Source: Flavobacteriaceae bacterium (GTDB taxonomy: Bacteria > Bacteroidota > Bacteroidia > Flavobacteriales > Flavobacteriaceae). Taken from it: a stretch of DNA of 5,423 nucleotides. The position numbers and the translations under genes were made by a program. Of the stretch, positions 1-5,423 are shown piece after piece (position 1 is the stretch's first letter; the number at the start of each line of letters is the position of its first letter). The stretch lies in NCBI GenBank assembly GCA_002401215.1, contig NVSL01000042.1, positions 2,253-7,675 on the forward strand, written 5' to 3'. Under the pieces are notes generated by a model. It saw only the letters and a list, made by a program, of their open reading frames with translations. It was not told the origin of the DNA and searched no databases.

Positions 1-1251
1 CCTTCAAAATGGAGTCACTTATTCTTTTTTAATTTATTTGAAAACGAATGGGAATTAACAAAAAGCCCCGCAGGTGCGCATCAATGGGAACCTAAAAATC
101 CTAAAATGATGGTGCCAGATGCGTATGATTCAGATAAAATGGTGAAACCGGGAATGTTTACTACAGATTTAGCATTGCGATTTGACCCTGTATATGAGAA
201 AATAGCAAGAGGATTTTATAAAAATCCAGATACGTTTGATGAAGCTTTTTCAAGAGCTTGGTTTAAATTAACCCATAGAGATATGGGACCAAAATCTACC
301 TACTTAGGGCCAGAAGCACCAACAGAAGACTTAATTTGGCAAGACCCAATTCCTGTTGCAGACTATGAAGCGATAACTAAAAATGATGTAGGAAATTTAA
401 AGAAACAAATTTCAAACTCAAATTTAACCATTAGCGAAATGGTTACTACCGCTTGGGCTTCTGCTTCCACCTATCGTAATTCAGATAGAAGAGGAGGAGC
501 AAACGGAGCAAGAATACGCTTAGAACCACAAGTAAACTGGGAAGTAAATAATCCTACACAATTGAAAAAAGTATTGGCTGTTTTAGAACAAATTCAAAAA
601 GAATTTAATACCAAATCAGGTTCTAAAAAAGTGTCCATAGCAGATTTAATTGTATTAGCAGGTACAGTTGGATTAGAAAAAGCAGTGACGAATGCTGGAT
701 ATGATTATAAAGTACCATTTAGCTCAGGTCGTACAGATGCTTTGCAAGAACAAACAGATATTAACTCATTCAATCTTTTAGAGCCAATGGCAGATGGGTT
801 CCGTAATTACTTAAAAACAAAATACACCATTTCTACCGAAGAATTATTGGTTGACAAAGCACAACTACTAACGCTTACAGCACCAGAAATGACCGTGTTA
901 GTTGGAGGAATGCGCGCTTTAAATGCAAATTTTGATGGAAGTAAAAACGGAATATTCACCACCAATAAAAACAAACTCACCAACGACTTTTTTGTTAACT
1001 TATTAGGAATGAGTGTTGAATGGGAAGCTACAGACGATACAAAAGAAATGTTTGTAGGTAAAGATATTAAAACGGGAGCCGATAAATGGACAGCGACAAG
1101 AGCAGATTTAATTTTTGGTTCCAACTCAGAACTGAGAGCATTGGCAGAATTTTATGCAAGTAACGACTCTAAAGAGCAGTTTGTAAAAGATTTTATCGCT
1201 GCTTGGACAAAAGTTATGAATCTTGATAGGTTTGAATTGATATATAAATAA
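1..1251 (+). CDS. katG: Catalase-peroxidase KatG, C-terminal 416 residues (5' end outside window)
   Basis: This is a bifunctional haem catalase-peroxidase, which breaks down H2O2 and can oxidise peroxidase substrates. The frame is open from base 1, and the methionines at 106-111 are internal, so the gene starts upstream. The first visible residues, PSKW, align near residue 325 of the roughly 740-residue M. tuberculosis KatG, and the 416 visible residues reach the expected C-terminus. Visible landmarks are the Asp of TTDLALR (166-168), matching the proximal haem-pocket Asp381, and the Arg of HRDMGP (277-279), matching the mobile Arg418 needed for catalase activity. The distal Arg/Trp/His, the Trp-Tyr-Met adduct residues and the haem-ligand His lie upstream and cannot be checked. 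The haem-free C-terminal domain follows. Its AWASASTYR...RGG segment (451-519) echoes the N-domain AWHSAGTYR motif with Ala in place of the distal His, as expected from the family's internal duplication. It ends in TAA and is followed by its own terminator. No frameshift is seen. Confidence 0.97.
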   Translation, partial: PSKWSHLFFFNLFENEWELTKSPAGAHQWEPKNPKMMVPDAYDSDKMVKPGMFTTDLALRFDPVYEKIARGFYKNPDTFDEAFSRAWFKLTHRDMGPKSTYLGPEAPTEDLIWQDPIPVADYEAITKNDVGNLKKQISNSNLTISEMVTTAWASASTYRNSDRRGGANGARIRLEPQVNWEVNNPTQLKKVLAVLEQIQKEFNTKSGSKKVSIADLIVLAGTVGLEKAVTNAGYDYKVPFSSGRTDALQEQTDINSFNLLEPMADGFRNYLKTKYTISTEELLVDKAQLLTLTAPEMTVLVGGMRALNANFDGSKNGIFTTNKNKLTNDFFVNLLGMSVEWEATDDTKEMFVGKDIKTGADKWTATRADLIFGSNSELRALAEFYASNDSKEQFVKDFIAAWTKVMNLDRFELIYK

Positions 1252-1277
1252 GAATTTATTAGTATTATTAAAGCAAT

Positions 1278-1328
1278 AAAGAGGTAACTGTTACAGGTTG
1301 CCTCTTTTCTGTTTTACTTATTTTTTCT
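1278..1328 (+). terminator. Intrinsic terminator of katG, possibly bidirectional
   Basis: An 11-bp stem (1278-1288 aaagaggtaac with 1297-1307 gttgcctcttt, one T-G wobble) with an 8-base loop lies 26 bases after the katG stop codon. It is followed by a T-rich tract that runs to about 1328. The hairpin sits between two convergent genes. On the - strand it is 40 bases past the mgtE stop, with A-rich sequence before it and a weaker T-rich stretch after it, so it may also end mgtE transcription. The strand given is for the stronger, katG-side reading. Confidence 0.85.
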
Positions 1329-1347
1329 TTTGGAATAGCTTTACCTT

Positions 1348-2703
1348 CTAAAACCCCAACATAATTTTAGCGATATAAAAGAATAAGAAGATTCCGAAAA
1401 TATCATTACTGGTTGTAATAAAAGGTCCTGTAGCAATTGCAGGGTCAATTCCTCTTTTATCTAAAATAATAGGAACAAATGTTCCGATAAGTGCGGCAAC
1501 AATAATTACTGACATCATCGAAATTGCAATTGTCAAACTAAAATTAATTCCCATATTGGTAATAAATCCAAAGATAATTACAAGAATTCCTAGAATAAAT
1601 CCGTTGATTAAACTCAACCCTATTTCTTTTAATAAGCGACTAAATAAACTTCCTTTTACAATATCATTTGCCAAACCTTGTACAATAATTGCACTTGACT
1701 GAACTCCAACATTTCCTGCCATTGCAGCAATTAAAGGCGTAAAAAAGAATAGATGTCTATACCTATCATCAGACATAATTTCTTCATATCCTTCCATGAT
1801 AAAAACAGAACCTAATCCACCGAATAAGCCTAAAACCAACCAAGGCAATCGTGCTTTTGTCAAATCCCAAATACTATCATCTGCCTCTACATCTTGCGAA
1901 ACCCCAGCCGCCAAAAGATAATCTTCTTCGGCCTCTTCTTTCATCAAATCAACAATATCATCAATGGTAATTCTTCCTAATAAAATCATATTATCATCTA
2001 CCACCGGAATCGCCTCTAAATCATATTTCTGCATGATTTTAGCAACCTCTTCTGCCTCTTCATGTACGTTTACAGAATCAACTTTTGGAATATAAATTTT
2101 AGTGATATTACCTTTAGGAGGTGCAATCAATAAATCTTTTAAAGACAAGCGGCCTATCAATTGTTCATCATCATTTACCACATAAATGGAATGAACTCGG
2201 GTAACCTCTTCTGCTTGCGCACGCATCTCTTTTACACACCTTGTCAGCGTCCAATTTTCATTGACTTTTACCAATTCTTTTGCCATCAATCCTCCGGCAG
2301 AATCTTCGTCATACGTCAGTAACTCTTGGATATCTGCCTTGTGCTCGTCATCTTCAATTTCCGAAATTACACGCTCTTGTCTCGCCTCAGATAACTCACC
2401 AATAATATCGGCAGCATCATCGGTATCTAACTCTCCAATTTCTTCTGCAATTTCCTTTGCAGACAAGTTTTTTAGGACACGTTCTCGGGTATCCTCATCC
2501 AAATCCATCAAAACATCAGACGTCTTTTCACTGTCTAATAATTTGATGATATACGTTGCCTCATCAAGATCAAGTTCGTCTAAAATTTCGGCAATATCAG
2601 CGTGATGCTCATCACCCAACAAAGATAAAATAGCAGCATCTGATTGATTTCCAACCAGCTGCTCTATTTTCCTAAAAAGATTTTTGTTAATCTCTATTGC
2701 CAT
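1348..2703 (-). CDS. mgtE: Magnesium transporter MgtE
   Basis: This is an inner-membrane, Mg2+-gated Mg2+ channel that works as a homodimer. Its 451 residues match the family length (T. thermophilus MgtE is about 450). In order it has a very acidic MgtE_N helical domain (about 20-130), the linker motif [10 protein letters not shown] (131-140), two CBS domains (about 140-255), an acidic connecting helix (E256-D261 cluster) and five membrane segments (about 286-305, 318-344, 362-384, 388-414, 432-450). GNVGVQSS (330-337) and the final GPFITTSND stretch are pore-region motifs. Asp434 corresponds to the conserved pore Asp432 of the T. thermophilus protein. The ATG at 2703 gives the usual N-terminus and lies inside the end of rsmA (17-base overlap). 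No Shine-Dalgarno is visible (upstream is gcaaaaatagaacaag), so translation may be coupled to rsmA. There is no room for a Mg2+ riboswitch leader directly ahead of it. Control is probably at the protein level, through Mg2+ binding to the acidic cytosolic domains. Confidence 0.96.
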   Translation of the reverse strand: MAIEINKNLFRKIEQLVGNQSDAAILSLLGDEHHADIAEILDELDLDEATYIIKLLDSEKTSDVLMDLDEDTRERVLKNLSAKEIAEEIGELDTDDAADIIGELSEARQERVISEIEDDEHKADIQELLTYDEDSAGGLMAKELVKVNENWTLTRCVKEMRAQAEEVTRVHSIYVVNDDEQLIGRLSLKDLLIAPPKGNITKIYIPKVDSVNVHEEAEEVAKIMQKYDLEAIPVVDDNMILLGRITIDDIVDLMKEEAEEDYLLAAGVSQDVEADDSIWDLTKARLPWLVLGLFGGLGSVFIMEGYEEIMSDDRYRHLFFFTPLIAAMAGNVGVQSSAIIVQGLANDIVKGSLFSRLLKEIGLSLINGFILGILVIIFGFITNMGINFSLTIAISMMSVIIVAALIGTFVPIILDKRGIDPAIATGPFITTSNDIFGIFLFFYIAKIMLGF

Positions 2704-3469
2704 CTTGTTCTATTTTTGCCGTCAGCTCAAAAAAGGCTAAAACTGACAATTGCTCTGGGCGCATCGCAAATATAGTATCTTCTCGTAATTTATCAGATAA
2801 ATTGAAAGATTTTAAACTGCCACGTAACATTTTTCTTCGTTGATTAAAAGCCGTTTTTACAACTTTAAAAAATAATTTTTCATCTACCGGCAATGAATAA
2901 TTTTCTTTTCTGGCGAGTCTGATTACGCCCGATTCTACTTTTGGTGGTGGATCAAAAACCGTTGGTGGTACTGTAAATAAATATTCGACATCGTAAAATG
3001 CCTGGGTGAGTACAGATAGGATTCCGTATTTTTTTGAACCCTCCTTTTCGGCAATTCTCTCAGCAACCTCTTTTTGAAACATTCCAGCAAATTCTGGAAT
3101 CTGATGACGATTTTCCAAGGTTCTAAAAACAATCTGAGTAGAAATATTATAAGGAAAGTTACCGATAATGGCGAATTGTTTCTCTCCAAAATAATCTTTA
3201 ATATTGATTTTTAAAAAGTCTTTTTCAATGATTCTGGGAGCCAAGTTTAAATAATTTGCTTGAAGATATTCAACCGAATCTCGATCAATTTCTATGACGT
3301 GCGTAATAATGTCTTTTTTGAGTAAATATTTTGTCAACATTCCCATACCAGGGCCAATTTCTAACAGGTCATCATAACCATTCAGGGTTAAAGAATCTGC
3401 AATATCTTTTGCGATAGATTCATCTTTTAAAAAGTGTTGCCCTAAATGTTTTTTTGCTCTTACGGTCAT
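2687..3469 (-). CDS. rsmA: 16S rRNA (adenine1518-N6/adenine1519-N6) dimethyltransferase RsmA (KsgA)
   Basis: RsmA uses S-adenosylmethionine to dimethylate two adjacent adenines in the 3'-terminal helix of 16S rRNA during late 30S assembly in the cytoplasm. Loss of it classically gives kasugamycin resistance. The 260 residues are full length for the family. Visible motifs are KKHLGQHFL (6-14, motif X), [12 protein letters not shown] (35-46, SAM-binding motif I), VIEIDRD (58-64, acidic residue contacting the SAM ribose), the Asp of EKDFLK (82-87) and [10 protein letters not shown] (101-110, catalytic motif IV). Motif IV reads NFPY rather than the E. coli NLPY, which I regard as normal in Bacteroidota. 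[10 protein letters not shown] (171-180) and [10 protein letters not shown] (207-216) are the conserved C-terminal signatures. The ATG at 3469 places motif X at the usual distance from the N-terminus. No Shine-Dalgarno precedes it (upstream aaaaagtaattagaac). The gene overlaps mgtE by 17 bases and is separated from the DUF4286 gene by a repeat-containing gap, so it may have its own promoter, although I could not identify one. Confidence 0.97.
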   Translation of the reverse strand: MTVRAKKHLGQHFLKDESIAKDIADSLTLNGYDDLLEIGPGMGMLTKYLLKKDIITHVIEIDRDSVEYLQANYLNLAPRIIEKDFLKINIKDYFGEKQFAIIGNFPYNISTQIVFRTLENRHQIPEFAGMFQKEVAERIAEKEGSKKYGILSVLTQAFYDVEYLFTVPPTVFDPPPKVESGVIRLARKENYSLPVDEKLFFKVVKTAFNQRRKMLRGSLKSFNLSDKLREDTIFAMRPEQLSVLAFFELTAKIEQDGNRD

Positions 3470-3487
3470 GTTCTAATTACTTTTTAT

Positions 3488-3513
3488 GTCGTTACTGCGA
3501 AGGCAGGAATGAC
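3488..3513. repeat. Imperfect palindrome, REP-like
   Basis: The arms gtcgttactgc (3488-3498) and gcaggaatgac (3503-3513) are inverted copies matching at 9 of 11 positions around the 4-base loop gaag. The right arm has the form of short palindromes that I recall as dispersed in intergenic regions of flavobacterial genomes. That recollection is not a search result. The two mismatches suggest a decayed copy. It lies 19 bases upstream of the rsmA start codon, so in rsmA mRNA it would fold in the 5' leader if transcription starts further upstream. Confidence 0.5.
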
Positions 3514-3535
3514 AGCTCCAAATATTTCAACAATA

Positions 3536-3562
3536 CCTTCAAGGTTTTTGAAACCTTGAAGG
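3536..3562. repeat. Perfect 12-bp inverted repeat (hairpin)
   Basis: The arms ccttcaaggttt (3536-3547) and aaaccttgaagg (3551-3562) are exact reverse complements around a 3-base loop (ttg). Read on the - strand, the direction of transcription here, the stem is followed by tattgttgaaat with no T-run, so it is not a canonical terminator for the DUF4286 gene. On the + strand a T-rich run begins 6 bases after the stem, but no + strand gene ends nearby. A dispersed hairpin repeat fits better than a terminator. A factor-assisted terminator or an mRNA-stabilising structure at the 3' end of the TPR/DUF4286 transcript remains possible. Confidence 0.65.
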
Positions 3563-3624
3563 AGAATTATTTTTTTCTATTCATCATTTTCAAATTAGAC
3601 TCTAAAAACCAATCTCGTTTTTTT

Positions 3625-3659
3625 GAATCTATCGTCTCTCGTCTAAAATCTACAGTCTA
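3625..3659 (-). repeat. Degenerate 7-base tandem repeat, five units
   Basis: Read on the - strand from 3659 downward, the sequence divides into TAGACTG, TAGATTT, TAGACGA, GAGACGA and TAGATTC, five contiguous 7-base units with an approximate consensus TAGAC(G/T)A. The first three bases of the first unit are the TAG stop codon of the DUF4286 gene, so the array begins exactly at the end of that reading frame. The units have drifted, with AGA shared by all five. It may be a decayed copy of a simple-sequence array. Confidence 0.55.
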
Positions 3660-3965
3660 AACAAACTCCTTAATAATTTTTAACTCTGTTCTAAAAGCTA
3701 CAAATTTACCATGAAAATGTTTGCCGCTATTTTGCATTCTCTCTGCGTCAAACTGATAATAATCGTCTAGATCTTTTCTGGTTTTTGCTCGGTATTGAAC
3801 GGAATAAGTGACTCCGCCCATTTCTTCATCCACCAAAACCTGGGCCAGTTTTGCGCTTACAAATCTACCCGTTGCAATTACTTCTGGTATGTGTTTGTGA
3901 ATCCAAGAAAGCCATTCTTTATGAATGCTCTCGTCTACATTTATGGTTACGTTGTATATGTACAT
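3657..3965 (-). CDS. DUF4286 family protein, function unknown
   Basis: This is a 102-residue protein that I recognise as the DUF4286 type found in Bacteroidota. No biochemical role is known to me. It has no signal peptide or membrane segment, so it is probably cytoplasmic. The residue pattern suggests strand-helix-strand-strand-helix-strand: MYIYNVTINVDE (1-12), a helix at about 15-32, strands at about 34-48 and 50-62, a helix at about 63-83 and a last strand at about 87-101. That would fit a ferredoxin-like or dimeric alpha-beta barrel fold, but this is inference from the sequence pattern. His15, His23, His25, His83 and His85 are noticeable, but whether they matter is unknown. The ATG at 3965 follows an A-rich leader (acacaaaaataaa) without a Shine-Dalgarno. 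It lies 45 bases after the TPR gene stop with no terminator between, so the two are probably co-transcribed. Its TAG stop overlaps a 7-base tandem repeat. Confidence 0.85.
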   Translation of the reverse strand: MYIYNVTINVDESIHKEWLSWIHKHIPEVIATGRFVSAKLAQVLVDEEMGGVTYSVQYRAKTRKDLDDYYQFDAERMQNSGKHFHGKFVAFRTELKIIKEFV

Positions 3966-4010
3966 TTTATTTTTGTGTAATTGTTTATTTGTTGAATTGT
4001 TATATCAAAA

Positions 4011-5423
4011 TTATTGAATATCGTCTCCTCTTAACTTCCTGTATTTTTTTCGAGCAGCAACTAAATGAATACTCGACGGAAAATCAAAAATAATCTTTTG
4101 ATAGTATTCTTTTGCCTTTTCTATGTTATTTTGTTTTGCGTGTAATTCGCCCAATCTGAAATACGCATCATCTACCAAAATATCTGTTGGATTGAGTTCA
4201 ATAATTTTTAAATAATTATTTTCTGCTTTGTCAAATTCGTTTAACTCTTCAAAAATTTCGGCTTGTTTAAACAGGGTCTCATCTTCAATTGTGTGTCCTT
4301 TATATTTAGTTAACAACACATTTAAAGAGTCAATCGCCTGCTTATTTTTATGCTGATATGCCAACAAATCTGATTGCGCATATAATTTTAAAGCGGTCTT
4401 TAAAGAATCTTGCACCGTATTATCACTGATGATTAAACTCAACTCCAACGCGTCATTTGCAATGAGTTGCGAAGTGGAACCTTTCAAAACTTTTAGTTGG
4501 GTTTCTGCCCAATCAAAATCACCTTTATAATAACTTGTTTGCGCAACTTTAAACTTGGCTTCTTGCCCTAAAATATGATTTTTAAGACTGGTTTGCACTT
4601 GCGAATAATAAATCAATGCTTGGTTAAATTGATTATTAAAAACCAAAATATCTCCCAATTTTAATTTGATGGCTCCTTTTTGAAAAACAGAACTTCGTAG
4701 TTTTAAAGCGTCTTTTAAAATGTTGATTGCTTTATAAGATTCTCGCTTTTTAAAAGTCAAAAAATCTGCATACGCAATTTGGATATTTATGGTTGATGCT
4801 GTTTTTCCGTACTCAATAAATAAATTTTGAAACTGAGAATCGACTGCCTCTAAATCATCCGAAGTTTCGATAGCAACATATAACAAATATAGTTTTGAAT
4901 CGATGATTTCATGCCGTCTTTCAGCGTTTTCTAACACAAAAGTAAAGGCTGTTTTTGTGGCAGAATAATCCGCATCACTAAAAGCCAATTCGCCCAAATC
5001 GATGATGAAATTTAAGCCCAAACTGTCGGTGCGTTTGTAAATTGCTTTTTCTTGTACAAAGGCTTTATTAAAATCTTTTTGCTGAAGATATAACCAACTC
5101 AATAATTGATTCCAAGAATTATTTGGATTTCCTTGTAAGCGTTTTAAAATTAATTTTCTGAATAAAATATTGTAGTCGTTTTCAGAATCATCAGTAATAT
5201 ATTTACCAACATATCGCAAAATGGTGGCAGTATATCTCGAGTCTTTTTCTACCATATTTAAATAAGAATTAAACATGTTTTTCAGCTCTCCTTTTTCGCC
5301 ATAAATCTCTGCCATCTGGATGTCATAATTCGCATTCGGATTTGCTTGCATCGTAATTTGATAGGATTCTAACGCGTAATCTAACAGATGATTTTTTTGA
5401 AAAGCACGTCCAACGGTGTACCC
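4011..5423 (-). CDS. Tetratricopeptide-repeat protein (5' end outside window)
   Basis: 470 residues are visible. The frame stays open to the window edge (the first visible residues are GYTVGRAFQKNHLLDYALESY), so the Met at 5351 is internal and the true start, with any signal peptide or lipobox, is off the window. The protein is an array of helical hairpins of TPR type, a scaffold for protein-protein contacts. The clearest repeats are a C-terminal pair (4071-4292; LFKQAEIFEELNEFDKAENNYLKIIELNP, then YFRLGELHAKQNNIEKAKEYYQKIIFDFP in protein terms, each below family average divergence by eye) and a central pair (4482-4676, KLGDILVFNNQFNQALIYYSQV region). It ends in a basic tail, ARKKYRKLRGD followed by DIQ. 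The general form resembles Bacteroidota TPR proteins linked to envelope complexes, but no specific partner can be named. It is the upstream neighbour of the DUF4286 gene. Confidence 0.88.
   Translation of the reverse strand, partial: GYTVGRAFQKNHLLDYALESYQITMQANPNANYDIQMAEIYGEKGELKNMFNSYLNMVEKDSRYTATILRYVGKYITDDSENDYNILFRKLILKRLQGNPNNSWNQLLSWLYLQQKDFNKAFVQEKAIYKRTDSLGLNFIIDLGELAFSDADYSATKTAFTFVLENAERRHEIIDSKLYLLYVAIETSDDLEAVDSQFQNLFIEYGKTASTINIQIAYADFLTFKKRESYKAINILKDALKLRSSVFQKGAIKLKLGDILVFNNQFNQALIYYSQVQTSLKNHILGQEAKFKVAQTSYYKGDFDWAETQLKVLKGSTSQLIANDALELSLIISDNTVQDSLKTALKLYAQSDLLAYQHKNKQAIDSLNVLLTKYKGHTIEDETLFKQAEIFEELNEFDKAENNYLKIIELNPTDILVDDAYFRLGELHAKQNNIEKAKEYYQKIIFDFPSSIHLVAARKKYRKLRGDDIQ

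Larger units (their letters stand above)
3470..3656. other. Intergenic gap with three repeat-like structures
   Basis: This 187-base gap separates the DUF4286 gene from rsmA, both on the - strand. It is the longest non-coding stretch of the window. It contains an imperfect palindrome (3488-3513), a perfect 12-bp inverted repeat (3536-3562) and most of a degenerate 7-base tandem array (3625-3659), with AT-rich filler between them. On the - strand I looked for the Bacteroidota promoter pattern TAnnTTTG with an upstream TTG and found no convincing match, so the rsmA promoter remains unplaced. Transcription could instead read through from the TPR/DUF4286 genes. Confidence 0.7.

Noticed and set aside
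1..111. A katG start at the ATG codons 106-111
   Set aside because: The frame is open upstream to base 1 and encodes conserved KatG sequence ([17 protein letters not shown] segment), so these methionines are internal.
807..1124. 105-codon open frame on the - strand, antisense to katG
   Set aside because: It lies wholly inside the well-supported katG coding sequence, resembles no family and has no plausible initiation context. It is a shadow frame.
2261..2605. 114-codon serine-rich open frame on the + strand, antisense to mgtE
   Set aside because: The serine richness is what the reverse strand of an acidic, Asp/Glu-coding region produces. mgtE is certain on the other strand.
2704..2760. Mg2+ riboswitch (M-box or ykoK-type) ahead of mgtE
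   Set aside because: The sequence directly upstream of mgtE is the coding end of rsmA with no leader and no suitable conserved stems visible.
2935..3189. 84-codon open frame on the - strand inside rsmA in another frame
   Set aside because: It is contained within rsmA, whose motifs are intact and continuous. It has no recognisable protein features.
3454..3660. 68-codon open frame on the + strand spanning the rsmA-DUF4286 gap
   Set aside because: It is made of the palindromes and AT-rich repeat sequence of the gap and runs into the ends of both neighbouring genes. The composition looks like translated repeat DNA, not a protein.
4007..4014. Possible Bacteroidota -7 promoter motif (TAATTTTG on the - strand) before the DUF4286 gene
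   Set aside because: The 8-base match to TAnnTTTG overlaps the TPR gene stop codon, and no TTG lies at the expected -33 spacing. Such matches are frequent in AT-rich DNA.
3795..4093. Two overlapping + strand open frames (61 and 80 codons) over the DUF4286 gene and the TPR gene end
   Set aside because: They are antisense to supported genes, rich in Cys/Phe/Leu from AT-rich reverse-strand codons, and have no family resemblance.

Overview
This window looks like ordinary core chromosome from an AT-rich member of the Bacteroidota, most likely a Flavobacteriaceae-type organism. The evidence is the AT-rich coding sequence, the absence of Shine-Dalgarno motifs before the starts I can inspect (A-rich leaders instead), the flavobacterial flavour of the proteins (DUF4286 protein, RsmA with GQHFL and NFPY motifs), and the gene order TPR protein / DUF4286 / rsmA / mgtE. 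The genus cannot be fixed from this sequence.

Layout: on the + strand, 1-1251 is the 3' part of a catalase-peroxidase gene (katG), cut by the left edge, followed by a clear intrinsic hairpin terminator (1278-1328). Everything to the right is on the - strand and converges on katG. In transcription order from the right edge: a TPR-repeat protein cut by the window end (4011-5423), a small DUF4286-family protein (3657-3965), rsmA/ksgA for 16S rRNA adenine dimethylation (2687-3469), and mgtE for a gated Mg2+ channel (1348-2703). The rsmA and mgtE reading frames overlap by 17 bases. The TPR and DUF4286 genes are 45 bases apart with no terminator between them.

The only non-coding stretch with structure that the genes do not explain is the 187-base gap 3470-3656, between the DUF4286 gene and rsmA. 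It holds three repeat-like items: a degenerate tandem array of five 7-base units that starts on the DUF4286 stop codon, a perfect 12-bp inverted repeat with a 3-base loop, and an imperfect 11-bp palindrome resembling a dispersed REP-like element. No stretch without a gene exceeds 300 bases.

Functionally, katG is a stand-alone oxidative-stress gene. rsmA and mgtE form a tightly coupled pair (ribosome maturation and Mg2+ uptake). The TPR and DUF4286 proteins have no assigned role. I found no mobile element, CRISPR array, tRNA/rRNA, defence system or other obviously novel system. The most useful leads are the repeat-filled gap and the uncharacterised DUF4286 gene.
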